Assembly (NCBI RefSeq): GCF_000269865.1
Contig: NZ_AKKV01000036.1
Location: 94,776 to 158,775, forward strand
Direction of reading: 5' to 3'
Origin: Fictibacillus macauensis ZFHKF-1
GTDB taxonomy: Bacteria > Bacillota > Bacilli > Bacillales > Fictibacillaceae
Length of the DNA stretch: 64,000 nt
Shown here: positions 44,598 to 53,475 of the stretch, piece after piece
How positions within the stretch are numbered: position 1 is the first letter of the stretch
How the letters are laid out: each line of letters begins with the position of its first letter
The notes under the pieces: model-generated
Databases searched by the model: none
Seen by the model: the letters and a program-made list of their open reading frames with translations, nothing else
What the model was told of the DNA's origin: nothing
Position numbers and translations under genes: made by a program

Positions 44598-47500
44598 TTA
44601 GTTACTCCATACATCTTTTACATAGCGTTCAGCTTGTTGAAGTGAAGTTAGCCATTGCTGTGCTTCTTCATGACTTGTTTGATACTGCGTTTCATAGAGT
44701 GAGAGGAGCGTTGCTTCTACGTCGCGAGCCATATGGGTACCATCGCCACATACGCAGAGCTTTGCGCCTTGCTGTAGTAAGCCCAACAATTCCTCGGCGT
44801 GCTGTGTCATGACATGTTGGACGTACTTTACGTCGGTGTTACCGGTTCGTGAAAAGACAGTATGCAAGGTGACGAGCTGTTGTTCGTTATATGCTGCGAG
44901 CTCTTCACGATACAAATAATCCTCTTCGTTGCGACAGCCAAAATAAAGATGCGCGGGTCCTAACGCTATGCCTTGTTGCTGTAGGAAGGCACGATGTTGT
45001 AAAAAGCCGCGAAAAGGTGCTAGGCCGGTTCCAGGTCCAACCATGATGAGCGGAGTGGCCGGATCCTCTGGATAGTGAAAAGCGGTATTCGGTGAAGGCA
45101 TAAAAGCATATACTTCGTCACCTTTTGCTTTTTGTGCTAAGTCATTACTTGCTACCCCGCGGTATTCGTAGTCACCGCCATAAGCTTTCCCGGAAACGAC
45201 AGCGACCGTGATACTCACGCGTCCTTTGCAAACAGTCGGTGCGCTTGAAATCGAATAAAAGCGCGGGCGCAACGGTTTTAAGCTTCCTAAAAATAGTGAA
45301 AAAGGAAGTTCACACGCCTCGTAACGGTCGAGTAAATCTAGCATCGAAATGTGTTTTTTTACAATGTCTTGTTGATACGAATCGCCTGTCGCGAGTGCAC
45401 GCAGTTGTTGCGCATGTGGCGGACAGTTCGTATGTGCTGCCAATAGCTCGATTTGTGAGGGTGTTGCCGTGTCTTGCAGCTCTACACAGTTTCGCAATAC
45501 ATCTTCAATCGCTACGGTTTCACCGAGCGGTAAATGCGTGGCCAGAGACGAAGAAGCTTGCAGTTTCACATAGGCAGAAGGCGCGAGAGCAAAGCGCTTT
45601 ATAACGCGCTGAATCAAATCTACGCTATTGCTTGGCAAAATGCCGATATGATCGCCTGCGTGATACGAGACGTGAGCTGGTAATAGAAGCTCAAGGTGGC
45701 GTGTGCTGCGTTCGTGACCGCGCTGAAGCTCATCATTTTTTATTACACTTGCTTTAAAAGCACCGTAATGGTCAAGAAGCGGTAACGTTTTCTCGTGAGT
45801 CACCCATTCTACCTCAAGTGCTGCAACAGAAGGTACGTCAGTTTCTTCCACCTTTAGATCAAACGTCTCACACGCATCTTTCCACATGTGTTGCTTCCAG
45901 TGCTGCCACGCTTGTTCGACGTCATGAGCGACATCGCCCTCACCACGCATGGAAAAGACGGTCGCACCTTTCGCTAGCAACAGCTGTTCCAATTGCCGGG
46001 GCACGGCTTGATACGTAGCTGCCCAGTTGTGATCACCACAGCCAAATACACTAAAAGAAACACCGCGTAGTGCCGTTTCGTCAAGTGTGGACAGCCAGTT
46101 CAGAAAGCGTTCAGCGTTTTTAGGCGGCTTGCCGTTATACGAAGAGGTGACAATCAATACAGCTCCGTCTGTTGGCAGCGCATCGATGCCAGCTGAAAGC
46201 GGAGCGACAGTGCTTTTAATGCCACGCTGACTGGCAGTCTCGGCTATTTCACGTGCCATCCCTTCTGCGGTCCCCATTTCGGAACCGTATAGGACAAGGA
46301 GCGAGGCTGGTTTTCCAGTTACGACGAGTTGTGGTGTTTGTGAAGAAGTCGTCTTTTCCTGCTGCATAAATGGTGGTGCATCTACACGTGGGGCTGCTGT
46401 TATAAAAAAAGAATTTGGCTTGATGGTTAGCGTTTGTTTAATATCGAGCGTGTAGTTTGTCGGATCACCCAACGTAAAACGGCGCAGCAGCATGCCGATG
46501 ACGAGCGTTGCTTCATGAAGCGCAAATTGCATGCCAATACAAGCGCGCTGACCATTGCCGAACGGCTTATAGGCGTGATGGGGAATGCTTTTATAATCAA
46601 GAAATCGCTCTGGGCGAAATCGATCCGCATCTTCTCCCCACGCCTCTTTGTCACGATGCAAGCGAGGCAAAAGAAGCACTACGCGTTCGCCTTTTTTGAT
46701 TTCGTATTTACCACCAACAACTGTATCTTCTTTAGCATATAAGCCAAAAGCTGGCGCACTTGGCCATAGGCGCAACGTTTCGTGAAGAATCATGCGAATG
46801 TATTTTAATTGTGTCACTTCTTCATATGTTGGCGTGTCGCTTAAGATGGCATCAGCTTCTTGTTGGGCTTTCTGTAAGACATCAGGATGCTGTAGTAAAA
46901 AGTACAGCGTAAAGGCAAGCAAACCACTCGTCGTTTCATGACCGGCGATTAAAAACGTAATGATTTGATAGCGAATGTTTTCATCATCTAGCTTTTGTCC
47001 CGTTTCGGGATCTTTTCCATTTAACATGAGTGAAAGTAAATCCTTCGCATCACTAGTTCCATGTTTTTTTCGTTCAGCAATAATGTCGTCTACGAGAGAA
47101 AACATCGTCGTGATGTCACGCTGAAATTGACGGCGCGTCGCAAACATAAAGCGCTCTTGAAACGGCAGGCGTTGCATTTGTTGCATCGCTTCATCTAAGC
47201 CGCGCCCCATGCTTTCAATGAATGGATGAGACCGTTCGCGATAAAAGCTATTAAAGCGATAATTAAAGCCGCAAAGCCCAATCGTATCAAGCGTCAGTCG
47301 CGTCATATCTTCCGGAACGTCAATGTGTTCATTGGGGTTTAAACGCGCCCATTTTTGCAGCAATTGCTGTGCAATATCGACCATCATGGGATGATAGCCT
47401 TTCATGGCACGCTGACTAAAAGTGGGCATAAGAATGTTATGTGCTTTTTGCCAATTCGGCTCATCGCCCCAGCTCGTAAACAAGCCGTCGCCTGCAAACG

Positions 47501-47744
47501 CACGCACTTTTTCTAACGCCCCTTCAATGCTTTTGGCAAAACGCGTTTCATCACATACTTCGCGCGCCAGCTCGTGACCTGAAACGATAATCGACTGAGA
47601 GGCGGGGGACTTCATGCGGAAAATAGGTCCCTGTTCCTCAGCCATTTTCCAGAGAGAAAGTGTCGGATGTTCTTTATCAATAAGCGGTAAATTTCCAAGT
47701 GGTCCATACGTTTTCGGTTGAGGAATAGCGATGGTTTCAGCCAA
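44598..47744 (-). CDS. Self-sufficient cytochrome P450:NADPH reductase fusion (CYP102A type)
   Basis: 1048 residues from TTG 47744, which gives an N-terminus ([17 protein letters not shown]) in register with B. subtilis CYP102A2/A3; TAGGTGA is well placed upstream. The P450 domain (1-460) has I-helix AGHETTS with Thr272, ExxR in HETLRLW, and heme Cys402 in [11 protein letters not shown] flavodoxin-like FMN domain (about 480-630, [15 protein letters not shown]) and a FAD/NADPH domain (about 655-1048, [21 protein letters not shown], ending YVKDVWSN) follow. It hydroxylates medium- and long-chain fatty acids near the omega end in the cytosol. The BM3 Arg47/Tyr51 pair is not obvious. Confidence 0.94.
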   Translation of the reverse strand: MAETIAIPQPKTYGPLGNLPLIDKEHPTLSLWKMAEEQGPIFRMKSPASQSIIVSGHELAREVCDETRFAKSIEGALEKVRAFAGDGLFTSWGDEPNWQKAHNILMPTFSQRAMKGYHPMMVDIAQQLLQKWARLNPNEHIDVPEDMTRLTLDTIGLCGFNYRFNSFYRERSHPFIESMGRGLDEAMQQMQRLPFQERFMFATRRQFQRDITTMFSLVDDIIAERKKHGTSDAKDLLSLMLNGKDPETGQKLDDENIRYQIITFLIAGHETTSGLLAFTLYFLLQHPDVLQKAQQEADAILSDTPTYEEVTQLKYIRMILHETLRLWPSAPAFGLYAKEDTVVGGKYEIKKGERVVLLLPRLHRDKEAWGEDADRFRPERFLDYKSIPHHAYKPFGNGQRACIGMQFALHEATLVIGMLLRRFTLGDPTNYTLDIKQTLTIKPNSFFITAAPRVDAPPFMQQEKTTSSQTPQLVVTGKPASLLVLYGSEMGTAEGMAREIAETASQRGIKSTVAPLSAGIDALPTDGAVLIVTSSYNGKPPKNAERFLNWLSTLDETALRGVSFSVFGCGDHNWAATYQAVPRQLEQLLLAKGATVFSMRGEGDVAHDVEQAWQHWKQHMWKDACETFDLKVEETDVPSVAALEVEWVTHEKTLPLLDHYGAFKASVIKNDELQRGHERSTRHLELLLPAHVSYHAGDHIGILPSNSVDLIQRVIKRFALAPSAYVKLQASSSLATHLPLGETVAIEDVLRNCVELQDTATPSQIELLAAHTNCPPHAQQLRALATGDSYQQDIVKKHISMLDLLDRYEACELPFSLFLGSLKPLRPRFYSISSAPTVCKGRVSITVAVVSGKAYGGDYEYRGVASNDLAQKAKGDEVYAFMPSPNTAFHYPEDPATPLIMVGPGTGLAPFRGFLQHRAFLQQQGIALGPAHLYFGCRNEEDYLYREELAAYNEQQLVTLHTVFSRTGNTDVKYVQHVMTQHAEELLGLLQQGAKLCVCGDGTHMARDVEATLLSLYETQYQTSHEEAQQWLTSLQQAERYVKDVWSN

Positions 47745-47845
47745 CAAGATCACCTACTTTTTTTAAGATAAGAGCAAGCATGCATCTACTGTTACACGCA
47801 CGGTATATCTTTAATATAGCATAATTGTTATTTATTTCATGTTGG

Positions 47846-47874
47846 GAAAATTCTTTTAGGAAGCAGGAATTTTC
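47846..47874. promoter_or_regulatory. Inverted repeat, possible operator between P450 and nitrilase genes
   Basis: GAAAATTC at 47846-47853 and GAATTTTC at 47867-47874, a perfect 8-bp dyad spaced 13 bases apart, in the only gap between the two divergent genes. On the minus strand TATATT near 47815 could be the P450 -10. A fatty-acid-responsive TetR-type regulator controls CYP102A genes in Bacillus, but no regulator gene is adjacent here. Confidence 0.4.
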
Positions 47875-47916
47875 TCGTGTTTTTTCGTAGTAAGAAAGAG
47901 AAGGGAGAGGGGAAGC

Positions 47917-48834
47917 ATGTCATCCATCGTTGTTGCTACGAGTCAGTTTCCGGTGTCAGCCGATGTGTTGCGCAATACTGAGGAAGTGCTGCGACAAATG
48001 GCAGCAGCAAAAGCACAAGGCGCACATGTAATTCATTTTCCAGAAGGGGCGCTGTCAGGCTATGCGGGGGTAGATTGTCCAACGTTTGCAGCGCTTGATT
48101 GGGCGTTGTTAAAGTCGTGTACGGAAGAGGTAATGCTCGCCGCGCGTCATTTGGGCATTTGGGTGTTAGTCGGTTCGGCTCATCCACTTTTGCCGCCGCA
48201 TAAGCCCCGTAACTGTGTATACGTGATTACCGATGAAGGAACGTTGCTCGATCGTTACGATAAAATGTTTTGTGCAGGACAAGATGAAGCGCACGGCGAT
48301 TTAGCGCACTACTCATCGGGAAATTATTTTTGTGTGTTTTCCATTGGTGACTGTGTTTGTGGGGTGCAAATTTGTCATGATTATCGCTATCCAGAGCTGT
48401 ATCGCGTCTACAAACAACGAGGAGTCGATGTGATGTTTCATAGCTATCATGCCGGCAACATACCACAAGCACGACTATTCGACATGGAACAATGTGTGCC
48501 ACCGGTCCTACGAGCCTATAATACAGGTAGCACGTATCCCGAACTAACGATGCCAGCGACGATGGTAAGTTATGCTGCTAACCATTATATGTGGATTAGC
48601 TGCAGCAATAGCTCAGCGAAAACGAGCTGTTGGGGAGCCTTTATCGTGCAACCGGATGGTGTCATTGCCGGTAAGTTAGCGAAGCATGAAGAAGGGTTTT
48701 GTCTAACGACGATTGACCTTCAGCAAGCGTATTATGATTCTACGGCGGCTTGGCGTGATCGGCCGGGTAAAAACATGTTCTATAGCGGGACGCTCGTAAC
48801 TGATCAACGCAGCCGCAATCGGCAACAACTGTAA
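47917..48834 (+). CDS. Carbon-nitrogen hydrolase (nitrilase superfamily)
   Basis: 305 residues with the Glu-Lys-Cys triad: Glu in HFPEGALSGY near residue 43, Lys in DRYDKMFC near residue 115, and Cys in VQICHDYRYPE near residue 152. Such enzymes hydrolyse amides or carbamoyl compounds such as aliphatic amides, N-carbamoyl amines or omega-amides. The substrate is not clear, and the protein is Cys-rich for the family. GAAGGGAGAGG precedes ATG 47917. Divergent from the P450 gene. Confidence 0.83.
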   Translation: MSSIVVATSQFPVSADVLRNTEEVLRQMAAAKAQGAHVIHFPEGALSGYAGVDCPTFAALDWALLKSCTEEVMLAARHLGIWVLVGSAHPLLPPHKPRNCVYVITDEGTLLDRYDKMFCAGQDEAHGDLAHYSSGNYFCVFSIGDCVCGVQICHDYRYPELYRVYKQRGVDVMFHSYHAGNIPQARLFDMEQCVPPVLRAYNTGSTYPELTMPATMVSYAANHYMWISCSNSSAKTSCWGAFIVQPDGVIAGKLAKHEEGFCLTTIDLQQAYYDSTAAWRDRPGKNMFYSGTLVTDQRSRNRQQL

Positions 48835-48862
48835 AATTGGTGGAACATGCCAATTGTTTTTG
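48835..48862 (+). terminator. Weak terminator after the nitrilase gene
   Basis: AATTGG (48835-48840) pairs with CCAATT (48850-48855), followed by GTTTTT. It abuts the promoter of the next leader. Confidence 0.55.
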
Positions 48863-49080
48863 GTATACTATAGAAACAACAACAACAGAAGGGATGATGG
48901 GTGGCCGATGAAGTACTAATCTTATTTCTAACATTTGAAATCAATACATTTCAAATTGTGACAAATTGGATTAGTCTGCCCAAAATCATCTCTTAACGTT
49001 GCCTACGCTACGTTTATTTCACTATGATTATTGATTAGGCAGTGCTAATCCTCCCCTAGAACCCGGGAGGATTTTTTTGG
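48861..49080 (+). promoter_or_regulatory. Promoter and transcription-attenuator leader of the ABC-F gene
   Basis: An extended -10, TGGTATACT (48861-48869), starts a roughly 230-base leader. Four complementary hexamer-to-heptamer blocks alternate: (1) ACTAATC 48915-48921, (2) GGATTAG 48968-48974, (3) GATTAG 49033-49038, (4) CTAATCC 49045-49051. Block 4 overlaps the 5' arm of a terminator, AATCCTCCC (49047-49055) with GGGAGGATT (49065-49073), followed by seven T. Pairing 1-2 leaves the terminator free; pairing 2-4 would break it. Between 1 and 2 lies ATTTGAAAT-CAATAC-ATTTCAAAT, a perfect hairpin. An ORF (48901-48996) crosses block 2. Not folded by software. Confidence 0.75.
48901..48996 (+). 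CDS. Putative leader peptide in the ABC-F attenuator
   Basis: GTG 48901 lies 7 bases after AAGGGA and opens a 31-codon frame starting MADEVLILFL, rich in Ile, Leu, Phe and Thr and ending KIIS. It covers blocks 1 and 2 of the attenuator, so ribosomes stalled on it would change the RNA fold. Competing tiny frames are ATG 48894 (five residues) and ATG 48908 (Met-Lys-Tyr). Which one is translated cannot be settled by reading. Confidence 0.45.
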   Translation: MADEVLILFLTFEINTFQIVTNWISLPKIIS

Positions 49081-49111
49081 TTCTCTCGGCATGAGAGAAA
49101 GGATGAAGCGT

Positions 49112-50716
49112 ATGCAACTACACAATCTAACGTATGAAATAAAAGAAGAGATTTTACTAGAAAAGGTGAATGGAACGGTACAAAAAGGTGAGCGAATTGG
49201 CATCATTGGTCGCAATGGAGCGGGCAAGTCTACGCTATTACAGTTGCTTGCCGGCAAGCTTTTACCAACGACAGGTGTCATTGAATCACAGCACACACCG
49301 ATTATGGTCGAGCAAGAAGCCGCTGAGTATGAACGACAGGAACCGAGTGCATACGAACGCAAGCTGCTTCAACAATGGAACGTCCCGCCGCTGCCATTTT
49401 CGTCACTTAGTGGTGGTGAAAAGCTCAAAGCGCGGCTTGCAAAAGGCTTTGCGGCACAGGGTGATCTTTTGTTGTTAGACGAGCCAACGAATCATTTGGA
49501 CGAAGAAAGTCTTGACTTTTTACGCCAACAATTTCAAGCGTATCCTGGCAGTATTGTGTTCGTATCGCATGATCGCTTCTTTTTAGATGAAGTGGCGACG
49601 AAAATTTGGAGCATAGAAGAGCGCACGCTCATCGAACAAAGTGGTAACTATACGCATTATATGAACGTGCGCCAAGAGCGACGGGCTGCGCAGCAAAAAG
49701 CGTATGAGAAACAACAGCACATGGTCAAACGCATCGAGCAACAAATAAAAGGCTTAAAATCGTGGGCAGATCAAGCCCATGCGCAATCAACAAAGCAAGA
49801 AGGGTATAAAGAATATTTTCGCGTCAAAGCGAAGAAAATGGATGCTCAAGTTAAATCGAAGCAAAAGCGACTAGAAAAAGAATTAGAGCGAACTAAAGCA
49901 ACGCACGTTACACCCGATCACGTCGTCCAGTTTTCATTAAAGAAAGAGCAACGAACAGGCAAGCGGTTACTTCAGTGGCGCAATGTAAGCAAAGCCTTTG
50001 GCAAGCAAACGTTGTTTGAAGAGGTGTCCTTTACCGTCATGCGCGGCGAGAAAATTGCCATAACCGGCAGCAATGGAAGCGGAAAAACGACCTTTTTAAA
50101 TATCGTAGCGGGTCGTGAGGAAGCAAGCGGCGAGCGATGGTTGTCACCTGCAGCAACCATCGGCTATTTAACACAAGAGGTATTTGATTTGCCTCTGCAT
50201 CAAAGTCCCGCTGACCTTTTTGCGCAAGAAACAAAAGCGGATCGTGGTCGTGTGCAAACGTTAATGATTTCCCTTGGCTTTACTGCTAACCATTGGCACG
50301 AGCCCATCGCAAACTTAAGCATGGGTGAACGCGTGAAATGTAAACTGCTTCGTTATTTATTAGAAGAACGTACAATTCTGTTGCTAGACGAGCCAACAAA
50401 TCATTTAGATTTACCATCTCGCGAGCAGCTAGAAGAGACGCTTGCTCATTATACCGGCACCTTACTCGTCGTCTCACATGATCGCTATTTTTTAGAAAAA
50501 GTAAGCAATCGTCACTTTGCACTTCATAATGGCTTGCTGCAGCTTGAAAAAAAGGAGCCTACTCAACAAGAGGACCGTGCTTCCAAACGTCTCGTTCTCG
50601 AAACGGAGCGTCAAGAAGTACTTGGAAAATTAAGCTTTTTGCAAGCTGATCATCCAGATTACGAGGCACTTGATCGACGATTTTTGGAGTTAAGTAAGCA
50701 GATTCGGGAGTTGTAA
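49112..50716 (+). CDS. ABC-F ribosomal protection protein, VmlR/Vga/Msr-like
   Basis: 534 residues with two ABC ATPase domains and no membrane segments. Walker A GRNGAGKST near residue 30 and GSNGSGKTT near 325; signatures LSGGE near 105 and LSMGE near 400; Walker B LLLDEPTNHLD in both halves. The interdomain helical linker (about 185-270, rich in Lys, Gln and Arg) is the ribosome-contacting region. ABC-F proteins of this size dislodge 50S-bound antibiotics such as lincosamides, streptogramins A and pleuromutilins. ATG 49112 follows AGAAAGGA; ATG 49103 is possible. The attenuator leader upstream suggests antibiotic induction. Confidence 0.88.
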   Translation: MQLHNLTYEIKEEILLEKVNGTVQKGERIGIIGRNGAGKSTLLQLLAGKLLPTTGVIESQHTPIMVEQEAAEYERQEPSAYERKLLQQWNVPPLPFSSLSGGEKLKARLAKGFAAQGDLLLLDEPTNHLDEESLDFLRQQFQAYPGSIVFVSHDRFFLDEVATKIWSIEERTLIEQSGNYTHYMNVRQERRAAQQKAYEKQQHMVKRIEQQIKGLKSWADQAHAQSTKQEGYKEYFRVKAKKMDAQVKSKQKRLEKELERTKATHVTPDHVVQFSLKKEQRTGKRLLQWRNVSKAFGKQTLFEEVSFTVMRGEKIAITGSNGSGKTTFLNIVAGREEASGERWLSPAATIGYLTQEVFDLPLHQSPADLFAQETKADRGRVQTLMISLGFTANHWHEPIANLSMGERVKCKLLRYLLEERTILLLDEPTNHLDLPSREQLEETLAHYTGTLLVVSHDRYFLEKVSNRHFALHNGLLQLEKKEPTQQEDRASKRLVLETERQEVLGKLSFLQADHPDYEALDRRFLELSKQIREL

Positions 50717-50731
50717 AGTTTGTAAATGAAA

Positions 50732-50775
50732 AACACCAAAACAAGATTGTTCGCGCTTGTTTTGGTGTTAATTGT
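50732..50775. terminator. Bidirectional terminator
   Basis: AACACCAAAACAAG (50732-50745) pairs with CTTGTTTTGGTGTT (50756-50769). It lies between the convergent ABC-F and lipoprotein genes. Confidence 0.82.
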
Positions 50776-50780
50776 ATGGA

Positions 50781-51980
50781 TTAAGACTTATTTTTTTTAT
50801 GGAGGATAAGGAAGCTGAGTTTTCCCATCATCTCTCCAGATTCTTTAAAATCTAAAACTGTTTTTCTTATGATTTTACCTGTTTTTAAATCCACTTCATC
50901 AATTTCTCCTGTTTCATGAGATACATCCATATATTCTATTAATACAAAGGCTTTGTCTCCTACATATCTGACTTCTCGAATCATACCATCGTTCTTTTTT
51001 AGGAATTTCTTATGTTGTTTGGAGAATTTCATTTCTATTTTATTAAACTTACCATCCTGGTTTACAGTATAAAAACCATACTCAGACCATAAATGTAAAA
51101 CACCTTTATAAGTAAATAAGGATTTGGGTGTGAAATTCTTTTGAGGTACTTCCATTATTTTTTTTGTCTTCATTTTCTTTGGATCTACGACAATTAGTTC
51201 GGATTTATAAGGCTTATCAAATTGGTGTTCATAAGGGAAGTAAAGTTTACCATTTAGCTCACCAATTTTTAAGTTACCAACGCCTCCAGTAACTAAAGAT
51301 CGATGTTTCAAATGAGGCAGCTTCATTGTTTGAAGAACCTTTCCATTTTTTAAATCGATTTTGTGCAAATAATCTCTCATTTCTGAATGAGAAGTAGCAC
51401 AATAATTTACCTTAGGATTACTTGTTAGTAAACAAGAATTTAAGAATCCAGTACCTTTAGGTAATTTAAGTACTTTTTTCTTTAGATCTTTTTTATTGAA
51501 ATAAATCATTTCTTGGCTTTTGCTCTCACTTTGAGCATAATCATAAACGACATAATTTGATTGGGTAGAAGAGTCCATTGCAAAAGAAATACTTTGATTG
51601 TATTTGGGAGGATTGAGGTTTTGAATTGCTCCGGATTTTAAATTCACTTGATAACGAGCGGTACCACGATTAAAGGAAATATAGCCGTTATTTTGGTCTT
51701 CAGCCATACGAATCGCACCTTTTCCAGATAACCAAGGGGTCACATCTAATACTTTTCCATTAGATGAGATTGCTGCAAATTTAGTGCTTCTATCAGGGGT
51801 ATATACAGATGCGTAGTTCGAATAGTTAACTAAAAAGGCTGCATCTGCTAAAGCTTTTTTGTCTAATTGACCTTCAGTTGAGTTTTTGATTGTTGAAGCT
51901 TCATTATAATCAGAACAAGCGACTACAAATAAAAAGAGAACAGTCATACATAACAGGTGACGCAAAGTTTTTAATCCCAT
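50781..51980 (-). CDS. Propeller-like lipoprotein
   Basis: 399 residues: lipoprotein signal peptide with lipobox VVAC (Cys22), then repeated beta strands of blade type, such as NNGYISFNRGTARYQVNLKSG, NYVVYDYAQS, HKIDLKNGKVLQ and LIVVDPKKMKTKKI. The architecture is like the tandem propeller proteins at 11.8-15.1 kb but with a lipid anchor, and sequence similarity is low. It is Lys-rich and lies in AT-richer DNA. AAAAGGAG precedes ATG 51980. Function unknown; a surface binding protein is inference. Confidence 0.7.
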   Translation of the reverse strand: MGLKTLRHLLCMTVLFLFVVACSDYNEASTIKNSTEGQLDKKALADAAFLVNYSNYASVYTPDRSTKFAAISSNGKVLDVTPWLSGKGAIRMAEDQNNGYISFNRGTARYQVNLKSGAIQNLNPPKYNQSISFAMDSSTQSNYVVYDYAQSESKSQEMIYFNKKDLKKKVLKLPKGTGFLNSCLLTSNPKVNYCATSHSEMRDYLHKIDLKNGKVLQTMKLPHLKHRSLVTGGVGNLKIGELNGKLYFPYEHQFDKPYKSELIVVDPKKMKTKKIMEVPQKNFTPKSLFTYKGVLHLWSEYGFYTVNQDGKFNKIEMKFSKQHKKFLKKNDGMIREVRYVGDKAFVLIEYMDVSHETGEIDEVDLKTGKIIRKTVLDFKESGEMMGKLSFLILHKKNKS

Positions 51981-52334
51981 AGTGTATCTCCTTTTTTAAA
52001 AGTGAATACAGATGTCGCTTTGGATTATTCGATTTGATTAGTATAGTTTGAGTACGTATAGACACTACATCATTCCAAATAGTAAAACGAAATTTTAAAC
52101 ATACAATGGTAATTAGACGTCCTCGGTCATCACCTCCAATGTGTATATGTAAATATTATACAATTTTTTATTGAAAAGCAATCGCAACAAAACAATCTAT
52201 TAACCTTACAATCTGGTGTGGAGAATGCACTAATAAGATTTTTTTGTATGTTAAACTTCTTGAAATTGAAAGAAAAAACGTAAAAAGGGTAGAAGTTTGT
52301 TAGAAGGAAAAAATAGAAAAATGGTTAATATTAG
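51981..52334 (-). promoter_or_regulatory. Upstream region of the lipoprotein gene with a tiny ORF
   Basis: On the minus strand a TATAAT (52155-52160) is followed by GGAGGTG (52131-52137) and a five-codon frame ATG-ACC-GAG-GAC-GTC-stop (52113-52130). This looks like a transcribed leader with an efficiently translated mini-ORF about 130 bases before the lipoprotein start. Nothing else is recognised in the 354 bases. Confidence 0.35.
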
Positions 52335-52520
52335 TTGATAAGGGGGGTGTCATTAGGAATTCAATTATTAATATTCGTAGGAGTATTTCTCGTAATTAGT
52401 TTAACAATCAAGTTTTTTAAGGCCTATAAAGTATATATTCTAATGGGATTGATGGCTATAGCGCTCCTTATTTATTTCTTTAATGTAAATGGTGAAGATT
52501 TGAATAAGAAATTTGTTTAG
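52335..52520 (+). CDS. Small membrane protein or fragment
   Basis: 61 residues if started at TTG 52335, but AAGGGGGG lies after that codon and no ATG, GTG or TTG is well placed behind it; the codon at the ideal spot (before GIQLLIFVGVF) is TTA. It may therefore have lost its start. Two hydrophobic helices and the ending LIYFFNVNGEDLN resemble the protein at 39325. Hypothetical. Confidence 0.35.
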   Translation: MIRGVSLGIQLLIFVGVFLVISLTIKFFKAYKVYILMGLMAIALLIYFFNVNGEDLNKKFV

Positions 52521-52689
52521 AAATCTCATTATTAGTTCTGACCATTAGTCTGGTAGTTAAACAGATTTTGGGTCTTAAAATAAAAAACGTAAAATAATAG
52601 GTATCTAAGATCATCATACTTTCATTGGGTGAAAGGCAACCTAATGTTAAACTTCACTGGCCAAAAATTTGGAAAATGGGAATTGGCTG

Positions 52690-52740
52690 TAAAGCCTCTT
52701 AACTTTACTTATAGAGGAAGCGGTTCTTGAACCCCTTTTT
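52690..52740 (+). promoter_or_regulatory. Hairpins ahead of the ABC exporter
   Basis: CCTCT...AGAGG (52695-52716) and GGTTCTTGAACC (52722-52733) followed by CCTTTTT. This resembles an attenuator or terminator just before the ABC ATPase ribosome site. The stems are short. Confidence 0.3.
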
Positions 52741-52758
52741 ATTAGGAGACGATTATGC

Positions 52759-53475
52759 ATGTTAGAAATTAAGAACCTATCAAAAAAGTATGGAAAACAA
52801 GTTATCATCGAACATCTAAGTACAAATTTCTCTCAAACAGGAGTCACTGTCATCGTCGGAATCAACGGGAGTGGTAAGACCACTTTGTTGAATTTGGTTA
52901 CTAACCTACTTCAACCGGATTCGGGTCAGATTTTACTGGACGGGTTAAAACCAGGAAGTCGTGAATATAAATCGAAGTTTTTTTATCTGCCCTCTGATTT
53001 TTATTTACCAAGTTTCATGACTGGTAAAGAATATGCCGATTTTGTTTTAAGTCGATATGATACAAGTAACTATAATCAATTACCAAATTTATTAAATATT
53101 TTAGATATGACGCCAAGCCAAAGCAAGACGATTGAGTCCTATTCATTTGGAATGAAAAAGAAAATCCAAATTGCAGTTGCGATTGCTGCAAATACTGATT
53201 ATATAATTGCAGATGAAATCTTAGGAGGACTCGACTTTGATACCGTGATTCTCGTTCAAGAAATTTTCGCTACGATCAGCAATAAGAAAAAAATCATCAT
53301 CGTTTCGCATGAACGGAACACCATTGATCGTTTTCCTGATGATGTACGCCTCATGCGCAAAGGTACAGTGGATTCCTTTACTGGGTCTCCAGACGAGCTA
53401 ACAAAATTTATTAAGCAGGAGAGCGTCTTACATGACAAACTCATTGAAATTCAAAAACATTTTATGCATCCTTAA
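52759..53475 (+). CDS. ABC transporter ATP-binding protein
   Basis: 238 residues with Walker A GINGSGKTT near residue 36 and an H-loop in IVSHE near residue 190. The signature region reads SYSFGMKKKIQIAVA instead of LSGGQ and Walker B reads YIIADEILGGLD, as in CcmA/YtrB-type exporter ATPases. It overlaps the permease gene by 44 bases, so translation is coupled. Likely the motor of an exporter for a peptide or antibiotic, or for self-protection. AGGAG precedes ATG 52759. Confidence 0.85.
   Translation: MLEIKNLSKKYGKQVIIEHLSTNFSQTGVTVIVGINGSGKTTLLNLVTNLLQPDSGQILLDGLKPGSREYKSKFFYLPSDFYLPSFMTGKEYADFVLSRYDTSNYNQLPNLLNILDMTPSQSKTIESYSFGMKKKIQIAVAIAANTDYIIADEILGGLDFDTVILVQEIFATISNKKKIIIVSHERNTIDRFPDDVRLMRKGTVDSFTGSPDELTKFIKQESVLHDKLIEIQKHFMHP

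Noticed and set aside
45239..46742. Several plus-strand ORFs opposite the P450-reductase gene
   Set aside because: The minus-strand fusion has every expected P450, FMN, FAD and NADPH motif; the opposite ORFs have none.
53432..53475. 44-base overlap of ATPase and permease genes as a possible sequencing error
   Set aside because: Both frames are intact, the permease start has a ribosome site inside the ATPase gene, and long overlaps are common in coupled ABC genes.
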